Assembly: GCA_017457465.1 (NCBI GenBank)
Contig: JAFTHJ010000223.1
Location: forward strand, 1-8,273
Reading direction: 5' to 3'
DNA length: 8,273 bases
Origin: Clostridia bacterium
GTDB lineage: Bacteria; Bacillota; Clostridia; Oscillospirales; CAG-272
The number at the start of each line of letters is the position of its first letter. Position 1 is the first letter of the stretch. Shown here one piece after another: positions 1 through 5,998 of the stretch. The position numbers and the translations under genes are program-made. Below the pieces are notes generated by a model that did no database searches, was not told the origin of the DNA, and worked only from the letters and a program-made list of their open reading frames with translations.

Positions 1-67
1 AAAAACATCTAAAAAAGTGATATTGTTAACGTATCGAAAAATTACCTTTGAAAGAGAGGATTTTATT

Positions 68-1096
68 ATGGCAGGACCCGGAGGAGGCTCACGAGGCGGA
101 GGATTCGGAGGCGGCTCAAGAGGAGGCGGCTTCGGAGGCTCACGAGGCGGAGGATTTGGCGGAGGTATGTACGGTGGCGGACCTCGCAGAGGAGGTTTCG
201 GCTTCGGTCCCCGTATGCCGTTTTTCGGAGGCTGGTATCACCGCCCGTATTACGGCGGAAGCGGTTGTCTCGGCGGTCTTATGGGAGTCATACTGTTACC
301 GCTGATACTATTGATAATGGTAGTCGCGATACTCTTTGGAACTGTAGGCTCCGCAATATCAAACGTCGCAAACGGCGGTATAATAAGCTACGACGAAAAG
401 GTATTTCAGGACTACGCCAACAAAAGATATTCCGAGGAGTTTTCAAGCTCGGGCGCCTATGAGGACAATATTCTCATAGTATTCCTCACCAACGAGGAGT
501 GCGACGGATATTACACCATCGCGTGGGTGGGCGACAGCATAAACCGCAATGTAACCGACCTTTTCGGAGACGAGACGACGGCATTCGGAAGAGCTATGCG
601 CACCTCAATCAATAGCGAATATTACGAATATTCCTTGAGTGCAAATCTCGCGTCGGTGGCAGACAAGATGGCGGCGTCCGTCAAATCTCTTGGGCTGAAA
701 TCATCATATCTGTATAAGGACGGAACAGATTCCAAGACCGAATCCCATATGACTAACTATTCACCGCTGACGATATCGCAGGAAACGGTTGATAACTCGC
801 TCAAAGCATTCACCGAGGAAACCGATATTCCTATGGTTATAGTTGTTGACACGATGGAAAACGTGTTCGGTAAGAACATTCCGATATCCGATATCATAAT
901 CGTTCTTGTTCTCGTAGCCGCGGCTGTGGCTTTGATAGTGGTAATCGTCAAAATGGTACGCAAAAACAAGAATAACGGCGGCAGTGACGGAGGCAACTCT
1001 CAAAACAGCGGTAACGGAGGCAGCTCGAACCGATATAACCAAAACAGCGGAAGCAGCTGGGGATATAATTCGGACGGCGGCGGAACTTATCATTAA
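68..1096 (+). CDS. Unrecognised two-helix membrane protein with RGG/FGG-rich N-terminal tail
   Basis: This 342-residue protein belongs to no family I can name. Residues 1-67 are low complexity: three SRGGGF units, then Gly/Phe/Arg/Tyr-rich sequence. A hydrophobic helix spans about 68-94, a mostly polar region 95-274, and a second helix about 275-297, followed by the basic stretch KMVRKNK and an Asn/Gly/Ser-rich tail to the end. By the positive-inside rule both tails should be cytoplasmic and the roughly 180-residue middle outside; this is inference. The middle (about 105-210) loosely recalls TPM domains, with a hydrophobic strand near DNILIVFL and a later AWVGDSI, but I cannot confirm it. The ATG at 68 is chosen because AGAGAGGA (53-60) sits 7 bases upstream; an in-frame GTG at 17 has no such site. 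Two alternating-frame ORFs inside the tail are by-products of the repeat. The gene is followed by its own terminator. Confidence is high that it is a gene and low on function. Confidence 0.88.
   Translation: MAGPGGGSRGGGFGGGSRGGGFGGSRGGGFGGGMYGGGPRRGGFGFGPRMPFFGGWYHRPYYGGSGCLGGLMGVILLPLILLIMVVAILFGTVGSAISNVANGGIISYDEKVFQDYANKRYSEEFSSSGAYEDNILIVFLTNEECDGYYTIAWVGDSINRNVTDLFGDETTAFGRAMRTSINSEYYEYSLSANLASVADKMAASVKSLGLKSSYLYKDGTDSKTESHMTNYSPLTISQETVDNSLKAFTEETDIPMVIVVDTMENVFGKNIPISDIIIVLVLVAAAVALIVVIVKMVRKNKNNGGSDGGNSQNSGNGGSSNRYNQNSGSSWGYNSDGGGTYH
78..172 (+). repeat. Short in-gene repeat encoding SRGGGF units
   Basis: Near-identical GGAGGC/GGCGGA-type units recur three times and encode SRGGGF separated by Gly-rich linkers (protein residues about 5-33). 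Synonymous differences between units (tca cga, tca aga; ttc, ttt) show that the protein repeat is kept while the DNA has drifted slightly. Such tracts are prone to slippage, so repeat number may vary between strains. Confidence 0.7.
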
Positions 1097-1100
1097 CGCA

Positions 1101-1143
1101 AAAAACAATCGACGGTACGCAAGTGTCCGTCGATTGTTTTTTT
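1101..1143 (+). terminator. Intrinsic terminator of the tailed membrane protein gene, probably bidirectional
   Basis: The arm AAACAATCGACGG (1103-1115) pairs perfectly with CCGTCGATTGTTT (1127-1139) around an 11-base loop, and a run of T continues to 1143. It begins 5 bases after the TAA stop. The A-run at 1100-1105 reads as a T-run on the minus strand, so the same hairpin could stop transcripts arriving from alaS. Confidence 0.92.
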
Positions 1144-1180
1144 AAAAGAAAAAGCCTTGAGGTTTAATATTCATATAAAC

Positions 1181-1210
1181 AAAAAATCAAAAAACTTTCT
1201 TAAAAGGTTT
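1181..1210 (-). terminator. Possible weak terminator for alaS
   Basis: On the minus strand, AAACCTT pairs with AAGTTT-type sequence (1204-1210 with 1192-1198, one G-T wobble) around a 5-base loop. The T-rich stretch read from 1191 to 1181 follows at once. The stem is only 7 bp and AT-rich, so on its own it would be weak; the stronger hairpin at 1220-1252 lies just before it in the alaS transcript. Confidence 0.4.
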
Positions 1211-1252
1211 GATGGGAGCGCGAGGGGGGCTTTCCTTAAAAGTCCCCCTCGC
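1192..1252. repeat. GC-rich hairpin element downstream of alaS (copy 1)
   Basis: The region starts with AAACTTTCTTAAAAGG and ends in a strong hairpin. GCGAGGGGG (1220-1228) pairs perfectly with CCCCCTCGC (1244-1252), and the stem extends inward through a G-T pair and CTTT/AAAG to a 5-base loop. It has no T-run directly after it on either strand, so it is not a textbook terminator. A region of similar design lies at 5917-5979. It may act as a 3'-end stabilising or terminating structure for alaS, or be a dispersed intergenic repeat. Confidence 0.6.
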
Positions 1253-1274
1253 ATAATTTTATATAAGTTAACTA

Positions 1275-3917
1275 TCACTTCAACATTGAAGCAACAACCG
1301 ACTGTGCCGACGCAAGTGCCTCGTCAATCTTGGAGACATCGCTTCCGCCCGCCATAGCGTTGTCGGGACGTCCGCCGCCCTTACCGCCTGTAACTGCCGC
1401 AACCGCTCCGACAAGCTTACCCGCGTGAACACCGACAGCGACCGCATCCTTACCCGCAACCGCGATAAAGTTGAGCTTACCCGATGCGTTTACCGCAAGA
1501 ACCGCCGCAACATCCGCATTGTTAGCCTTTATCTCATCAGCGAGAGCGCGAGCCGCGTCTATCTGCATATCCTCGAGCTTTGCGCACACAAGGCGTACAG
1601 AGCCAACCGTAACGGCTCCGTCAAGCAGTCCGCCAAGCTTCGATGCGGCAAGTTTGGAGTTGAGCGCATCTATCTCACGCTTTGCGGTATGAAGCTCGTC
1701 CTGAAGCTGCGCCGCACGTTTTACAATATCCGAGGGATTCTGGGACTTAAGCTCTGAAGCCGTATCGTTTATAAGCTTCTGCTGCTCCGCGATTATATTC
1801 AGAACCGCATAACCCGTCTTCGCCTCTATTCTTCTCACACCCGCAGCCACGGAGGATTCGGAAGCTATCTTGAACAAACCTATCTTCGCCGTGTTATCAA
1901 GGTGAGTTCCGCCGCAGAATTCCACAGAGAAGTTACCCATCTCAACTACACGTACTATCTTGCCGTACTTCTCTCCGAAAAGAGCCATAGCGCCAAGCTT
2001 CTTTGCTTCGTCAAGCGGCATCTCGCGCATAGATACACTCTCTCCGAGAAGTATATGCGTATTTACAAGCGTCTCTACCGCGTGAAGTTCTTCCTTGGTG
2101 AGTGCCGAGAAATGAGTGAAGTCAAATCTGACGTGGTCGTCATCAACGTAAGAGCCAGCCTGCTCAACGTGATTTCCAAGTACTGTACGCAGAGCCGCCT
2201 GAAGCAGATGGCAGGATGAGTGCGCTCTCATTATCGCCTTGCGACGAGCGCCGTTAAGCTCTGCTGTTACAGTGTCGCCAACCTTGAGCGCTCCGTTTAC
2301 AAGAGCGCATATATGGAGGTAAACTCCGTCTGTTTTCTTTGTGTCGCTTACGTTTATCATAAGTCCGTCAGCCGATACCGTTCCTGTGTCGCCAACCTGA
2401 CCGCCACCCTCTCCGTAGAAAGGAGTCTTGTCAAGCACGAGAGTAAACTCGCCCTCGCTAACCTCGTCTACCGACTGCGTTCCGTCCTCGTTTTCAATGA
2501 TGATGGCGAGAACCTTTGCCTCGGACTCAAAGCGGTCATAGCCGACGAACTCGGTCTTGGGCAGGTCCGCAAGCATCTGCTTTGAGGACTCATCCCAACC
2601 GCCGATATTGCCTCTTGCCGCTCTCGCTCTTTCCTTCTGCGCGGTCATAAGTCTTACGAAGGTATCCTCGTCTATCGAGAGATTATTCTCCGCAACTATC
2701 TCGCGGGTGAGGTCTATCGGGAATCCGAATGTATCGTAAAGCTTGAAAACATCCTCTCCCGAGATAACAAGCTTATTTGCCGCAACAGAGTCGCGGATTA
2801 TGTTAGAGAGAATATTGAGTCCCGCATCGATAGTCGCGTCAAAACGGGTTTCCTCGTTCTCAATAACCTTGATTATATAGCTCTTTTTCTCGCCAAGCTC
2901 GGGGTAAGCCGAGATATTCTCGCCTATAACGACCTCGCAAAGCTCCGCAAGGAACGCTCTGTTGATTCCGAGAAGCTTTCCGTGACGACAAGCGCGACGG
3001 AGAATTCTGCGAAGGACATATCCTCTGCCCTCATTGGAAGGAATAACTCCATCGCATATCATAAAGGTAGCGCTTCTGATGTGGTCGGTGATAACACGGA
3101 TAGATACGTCATCAGCCGAATCAACGCCGTATTCCTTACCCGCGATAGAGCATACCGTATTGAGTATCTTTCTGACGGTATCGACCTCAAAGAGGTTGTC
3201 CACTCCCTGAAGAACACAGGCAAGTCTCTCAAGCCCCATACCTGTATCTATATTTTTCTGCGCAAGTTCTGTATAATTTCCGTTTCCGTCGTTATTGAAC
3301 TGCGAGAATACGTTGTTCCATATCTCCATAAAGCGGTCGCAGTCGCAGCCCGGCTTACAGTCGGGGGAGCCGCAGCCATACTTGATTCCACGGTCAAAAT
3401 ATATCTCCGAGCAAGGGCCGCAAGGACCCGAGCCGTGCTCCCAGAAGTTATCTGCCTTACCGAGACGAACTATGCGCTCTGCGGGAACGCCTATCTTTTT
3501 ATTCCATATTTCAAATGCTTCCTCGTCGTTCTCGTAGATAGAGGGCCAGAGAAGCTCCTCGGGAATCTCAAGCCATTCGGTGAGGAATTCCCACGCCCAC
3601 GGAATAGCCTCGTCCTTGAAGTAATCCCCAAAGGAGAAGTTTCCGAGCATCTCGAAATATGTGCCGTGGCGCGCGGTGTGTCCGACACGCTCAAGGTCGG
3701 GTGTACGGATACACTTCTGGCAGGTAGTAACACGGTTGCGCGGAGGCTCCTCCTCACCCGTGAAATACTTCTTCATAGGTGCCATACCCGAGTTTATAAG
3801 AAGAAGAGATTTGTCGTTGATGGGGACCAGCGGAAAAGACGGAAGTCGGAGATGTCCTTTTGATTCAAAGAACGAAAGATATTTTTCGCGCAGGTCGTTA
3901 AGAGATGTCCATTGCAT
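1275..3917 (-). CDS. alaS: Alanyl-tRNA synthetase
   Basis: AlaRS (880 residues, normal family length) attaches alanine to tRNA-Ala in the cytoplasm using ATP and removes mis-attached Ser and Gly. The N-terminal class II aminoacylation core includes the motif 2 region with RHGTYFEMLGNFSFGDYFK (83-101) and motif 3 GMGLERL (226-232). Between them, after CGPCSEIYFD, is a Cys-rich insert with C182, C187, C191 and C193, familiar from Firmicutes AlaRS and possibly metal-binding. DHIRS follows at 278-282. The editing domain carries the zinc-site pair H566xxxH570 and C668xxxH672 (CGGTH). A coiled region at about 710-760 and the C-Ala domain with GGKGGGRPDNAMAGG (844-858) complete the protein. The start MQW matches the conserved family N-terminus; the upstream Shine-Dalgarno match is poor or far (TTAGG 11 bases, AGAAAGG 16 bases upstream). 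The gene has its own promoter and no room for a T-box leader. Confidence 0.98.
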   Translation of the reverse strand: MQWTSLNDLREKYLSFFESKGHLRLPSFPLVPINDKSLLLINSGMAPMKKYFTGEEEPPRNRVTTCQKCIRTPDLERVGHTARHGTYFEMLGNFSFGDYFKDEAIPWAWEFLTEWLEIPEELLWPSIYENDEEAFEIWNKKIGVPAERIVRLGKADNFWEHGSGPCGPCSEIYFDRGIKYGCGSPDCKPGCDCDRFMEIWNNVFSQFNNDGNGNYTELAQKNIDTGMGLERLACVLQGVDNLFEVDTVRKILNTVCSIAGKEYGVDSADDVSIRVITDHIRSATFMICDGVIPSNEGRGYVLRRILRRACRHGKLLGINRAFLAELCEVVIGENISAYPELGEKKSYIIKVIENEETRFDATIDAGLNILSNIIRDSVAANKLVISGEDVFKLYDTFGFPIDLTREIVAENNLSIDEDTFVRLMTAQKERARAARGNIGGWDESSKQMLADLPKTEFVGYDRFESEAKVLAIIIENEDGTQSVDEVSEGEFTLVLDKTPFYGEGGGQVGDTGTVSADGLMINVSDTKKTDGVYLHICALVNGALKVGDTVTAELNGARRKAIMRAHSSCHLLQAALRTVLGNHVEQAGSYVDDDHVRFDFTHFSALTKEELHAVETLVNTHILLGESVSMREMPLDEAKKLGAMALFGEKYGKIVRVVEMGNFSVEFCGGTHLDNTAKIGLFKIASESSVAAGVRRIEAKTGYAVLNIIAEQQKLINDTASELKSQNPSDIVKRAAQLQDELHTAKREIDALNSKLAASKLGGLLDGAVTVGSVRLVCAKLEDMQIDAARALADEIKANNADVAAVLAVNASGKLNFIAVAGKDAVAVGVHAGKLVGAVAAVTGGKGGGRPDNAMAGGSDVSKIDEALASAQSVVASMLK

Positions 3918-3966
3918 AATAAATAAAGCCTAACCTTTCTGTAAATTACAAAATAAATATCAAAAT

Positions 3967-3995
3967 ATTATATCACCTAAAAAGGCTCGTGTCAA
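3967..3995 (-). promoter_or_regulatory. Consensus housekeeping promoter of alaS
   Basis: Read on the minus strand, a perfect -35 box TTGACA (3990-3995) is separated by exactly 17 bases from a perfect -10 box TATAAT (3967-3972). AT-rich sequence lies upstream of the -35. The predicted start point, near 3960, gives a leader of about 43 bases before the alaS ATG. The promoter begins only about 20 bases beyond the stop codon of the pantothenate kinase gene, with no clear terminator between, so some read-through into alaS is possible. Confidence 0.9.
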
Positions 3996-4016
3996 TGATT
4001 TTTATTCATTTACCCA

Positions 4017-4862
4017 TTAGTTTTCGTCACAGAGCGCCGCGCCGATAACCGTGGCGAACTGGGCATTTTCGGGAACTATGAATTTTACGCCGAAATTCTC
4101 CTCAAGGCTCTCAAAAACCCGAGTTATCGGCTCTATCGTGGTGAGATTTCCCGTGAGAACCACCTTGTTAAGCTTGTAGTTTCTCGCCGCGAAGATTCCG
4201 AGCATAGCTATCGTCTCGGCAACCATATTCGCGATACCGAGCGCGATATCGTGCTGATTTGCGATATCAGAGAGCTTTCCGAAGTTTGAAGCCGTGATAT
4301 CCTCATTTATCTGGAATGAGTTGTCCCCCGAGATATCCTTTATGCGAAGGTCGACCTTGCCGAGGTCTCCCTCCTCGCAAAGCTGTTCTATATGCTCGAC
4401 AGTGTCAACTCCTATCATCTTCTTGGAAAGTCCGATAAGTGTTCCGCCGCCTACACCCGTTCCGCCGAGATACTCTATCTCTGTCTTCTCTCCTTTTTTG
4501 GTAGCGTGTATAAACGCCGTGCCCGTGCCCATACTTACCACGATAGCCTCGTCAAGTCCCGAAAGGTAAAGTCCGCCAAGACCGACAGCGGTAAACTCCG
4601 ACACCTTCTTACAGGGGAGCGAATATATAGGCTTGTCTATAAAAGACGCGCCTACACCCGTCATCAGCACCTGATTTATATCGGAGAGTCCTATCTCGTT
4701 TTGCGTTGTGAATTTTCCAAACGCACCGTAAGCGGAGGTTATCGCGTCGGTAGCTCTGACGAACTGTGGCTCGACAAGCTCAACCTTTCCCGAGCCGTCC
4801 TTCTTCATTCCGACAATTTTCGTAGTGCTTCCGCCAACATCTATTCCTATTACCGTTCTCAT
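4017..4862 (-). CDS. coaW: Type II pantothenate kinase (CoaW-like)
   Basis: This enzyme phosphorylates pantothenate with ATP, the first step of coenzyme A synthesis, in the cytoplasm. The 281 residues have the ASKHA fold signature of the type II/eukaryotic-like (fumble) family: phosphate-1 loop GIDVGGSTTK (6-15), the catalytic-region glutamate E89 in VSEFTAVG matching the VEFDA segment of the Staphylococcus aureus enzyme, the nucleotide loops SMGTGTA (110-116) and GGTGVGGGTLIGL (133-145), DITASNFGKL (188-197), and C-terminal AQFATVIGAAL. Length is close to the S. aureus protein. A 2-hydroxyglutaryl-CoA dehydratase activator was considered because of DVGGSTTK, but the later motifs fit PanK. 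A GAGAGG site lies about 11 bases before the ATG. It lies upstream of alaS on the same strand and is divergent from the HAD phosphatase gene. Staphylococcal type II enzymes are known to escape CoA feedback inhibition; whether this one does is not shown. Confidence 0.9.
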   Translation of the reverse strand: MRTVIGIDVGGSTTKIVGMKKDGSGKVELVEPQFVRATDAITSAYGAFGKFTTQNEIGLSDINQVLMTGVGASFIDKPIYSLPCKKVSEFTAVGLGGLYLSGLDEAIVVSMGTGTAFIHATKKGEKTEIEYLGGTGVGGGTLIGLSKKMIGVDTVEHIEQLCEEGDLGKVDLRIKDISGDNSFQINEDITASNFGKLSDIANQHDIALGIANMVAETIAMLGIFAARNYKLNKVVLTGNLTTIEPITRVFESLEENFGVKFIVPENAQFATVIGAALCDEN

Positions 4863-4921
4863 ACCGTAAGTTTCCTCTCATTTTGTTTGAAATTTAAAGA
4901 AAATCCGTAAAATTATATTTA

Positions 4922-4950
4922 ATTATACCACTCTATTGAAAAAAAATCAA
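4922..4950 (-). promoter_or_regulatory. Promoter of the pantothenate kinase gene
   Basis: On the minus strand, TTGATT (4945-4950) lies 17 bases from TATAAT (4922-4927), with an extended -10 TG (TGGTATAAT). The predicted start near 4915 gives a leader of about 53 bases. Its -35 box falls inside the spacer of the opposing promoter at 4936-4964. Confidence 0.8.
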
Positions 4951-4964
4951 CTATATGTTATAAT
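4936..4964 (+). promoter_or_regulatory. Promoter of the HAD phosphatase gene
   Basis: TTGAAA (4936-4941) lies 17 bases from a perfect TATAAT (4959-4964), with an extended -10 TG (TGTTATAAT). The predicted start near 4971 gives a leader of about 41 bases. Its -35 box lies within the spacer of the leftward promoter, so one polymerase would cover both -35 boxes. Confidence 0.82.
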
Positions 4965-5011
4965 TACTAATGCTTTAATTTACTTTTTATCATTTGAAGG
5001 CAGGATATATT

Positions 5012-5839
5012 ATGAATTTCACAAATCCCGACGCGGCTATACTTAAGCGAAAAAAGCTCTTTATCTTCGATATGGACGGAACGATATATCTCGGTGATAT
5101 CCCCCTTGACCGTGCAACCGATTTTATGACGCACCTTCATGAAAACGGACACAAGATATTGTTTCTCACCAACAACGCCTCGCATACTACCGAATTTTAT
5201 ATGGACAAGCTCTCTCGCCTTGGCTTCAATCCGCTCGAGAACGAGATAGAGATAATGACCTCGGGAGAGATTACGATAGAATTCCTTACCCGATACAGAG
5301 CAGGAAAATCGGTATATGTTTTAGGAACGGACGAGCTTGTTGAGAATTTCCGTAAATCGGGTATAAGCGTAGTCGACGACGATGCGGAAAGCGCGGATAT
5401 AGTCGTGACGAGCATAGTTCTTTCACTGACACAGGAAAAGCTGGACACCGCCTGCAGATTTGTCAATGGCGGCGCCGAATACTTCTCGACTCATCCCGAT
5501 ATGCAATGCCCCACAGATACGGGATTCATTCCAGACAGCGGAGCTATAGCAAAGATGGTTACAGAAGCGACAGGCGTAACCCCCACGTTTTTCGGGAAAC
5601 CGTACAGAGAAACCATGGAAAGAATAATAAAGGCAACAGGCATATCCACCGACGATATGTGTATTTTCGGCGACAGACTCTCGACAGACATTGCGCTGGG
5701 TAAAAACTTCGGCGCTACCGCAGTGCTTGTGCTCACAGGAGAGGCTCAACTTGGCGACGTCGAAGTGGCAGACGAGACAGAAAAGCCCGACTTCGTATTC
5801 AACTCTATCGCGGATGCTGATGAGCTCTTGTTCGGATAA
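5012..5839 (+). CDS. HAD superfamily phosphatase, subfamily IIA (NagD/YutF-like)
   Basis: This cytoplasmic Mg-dependent phosphohydrolase probably acts on a small phosphorylated metabolite; family members hydrolyse sugar phosphates, nucleotides or p-nitrophenyl phosphate. All four HAD motifs are present in the 275-residue protein: motif I FDMDGTIY with nucleophile D20 and acid/base D22, motif II TNN (53-55), motif III lysine K196 in FFGKPYRE, and motif IV FGDRLSTDIALG (219-230). The C2 cap between motifs II and III, together with STHPDMQCP (159-167, related to the NPD motif of NagD), places it in subfamily IIA. The ATG at 5012 is chosen because GAAGGCAGGA (4996-5005) ends 6 bases upstream; a TTG at 4994 would start inside that site's approach. 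The substrate cannot be read from sequence. It is divergent from the pantothenate kinase gene, with interleaved promoters. No classical terminator follows; the next gene starts 159 bases on. Confidence 0.92.
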   Translation: MNFTNPDAAILKRKKLFIFDMDGTIYLGDIPLDRATDFMTHLHENGHKILFLTNNASHTTEFYMDKLSRLGFNPLENEIEIMTSGEITIEFLTRYRAGKSVYVLGTDELVENFRKSGISVVDDDAESADIVVTSIVLSLTQEKLDTACRFVNGGAEYFSTHPDMQCPTDTGFIPDSGAIAKMVTEATGVTPTFFGKPYRETMERIIKATGISTDDMCIFGDRLSTDIALGKNFGATAVLVLTGEAQLGDVEVADETEKPDFVFNSIADADELLFG

Positions 5840-5916
5840 ATCTTACTCTTTTATTTTCAACAATAACATATTAACCCACAACCAATCTAACGAAAAAAAT
5901 ATATTTATCCCCGCTT

Positions 5917-5979
5917 AAAGTTTCTTGAAGAGGAGGGGCGTGGGGTGGGGAACTTCTTGCAAGACGTTCCCCTCCCCAC
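5917..5979. repeat. GC-rich hairpin element upstream of rqcH (copy 2)
   Basis: The element opens with AAAGTTTCTTGAAGAGG, resembling AAACTTTCTTAAAAGG at 1192. It then forms a strong hairpin: GTGGGGTGGGGAAC (5940-5953) pairs with GTTCCCCTCCCCAC (5966-5979) with a single T-T mismatch, and the loop can pair further through TCT/AGA. No T-run follows on either strand. It lies 6 bases before the rqcH Shine-Dalgarno site. It could be a dispersed intergenic repeat, an mRNA processing or attenuation site between the HAD gene and rqcH, or a translation-modulating leader. Confidence 0.65.
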
Positions 5980-5998
5980 AAACGAAAGGTAATAACAT

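Noticed and set aside
17..67. GTG at 17 as start of the tailed membrane protein, and a promoter in 1-50
   Set aside because: The GTG has no ribosome binding site while the ATG at 68 has an excellent one; no -35/-10 pair with acceptable spacing is visible, so the promoter is probably left of the window.
48..305. An 85-codon open frame rich in EAHEAED overlapping the Gly-rich tail
   Set aside because: It is an alternate-frame reading of the same repeat; the Gly/Arg frame has the ribosome binding site and continues into a protein with membrane helices.
1220..1252. The GC-rich stem as a classical terminator
   Set aside because: No T-run follows the stem directly on either strand; it is listed as a repeat element instead.
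1157..1357. A 66-codon plus-strand open frame between the convergent genes
   Set aside because: It starts in hairpin-rich intergenic DNA and ends antisense within alaS; no protein-like features.
2982..3863. A 293-codon open frame on the plus strand opposite alaS
   Set aside because: It lies wholly antisense to the conserved AlaRS core, has no family resemblance and no convincing start signal; the frame stays open because of the codon bias of alaS.
3918..4016. T-box riboswitch or other leader element upstream of alaS
   Set aside because: Only 99 bases separate the genes, and the promoter occupies 3967-3995, leaving about 43 transcribed bases.
4392..4910. A 172-codon plus-strand open frame across the pantothenate kinase gene
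   Set aside because: It is antisense to a gene with clear family motifs and runs through that gene's start and leader without its own signals.
5840..5916. A promoter for rqcH or a terminator for the HAD gene
   Set aside because: The stretch is AT-rich with TATATT-like words, but no matching -35 lies at 16-18 bases and no stem with a T-run is present.
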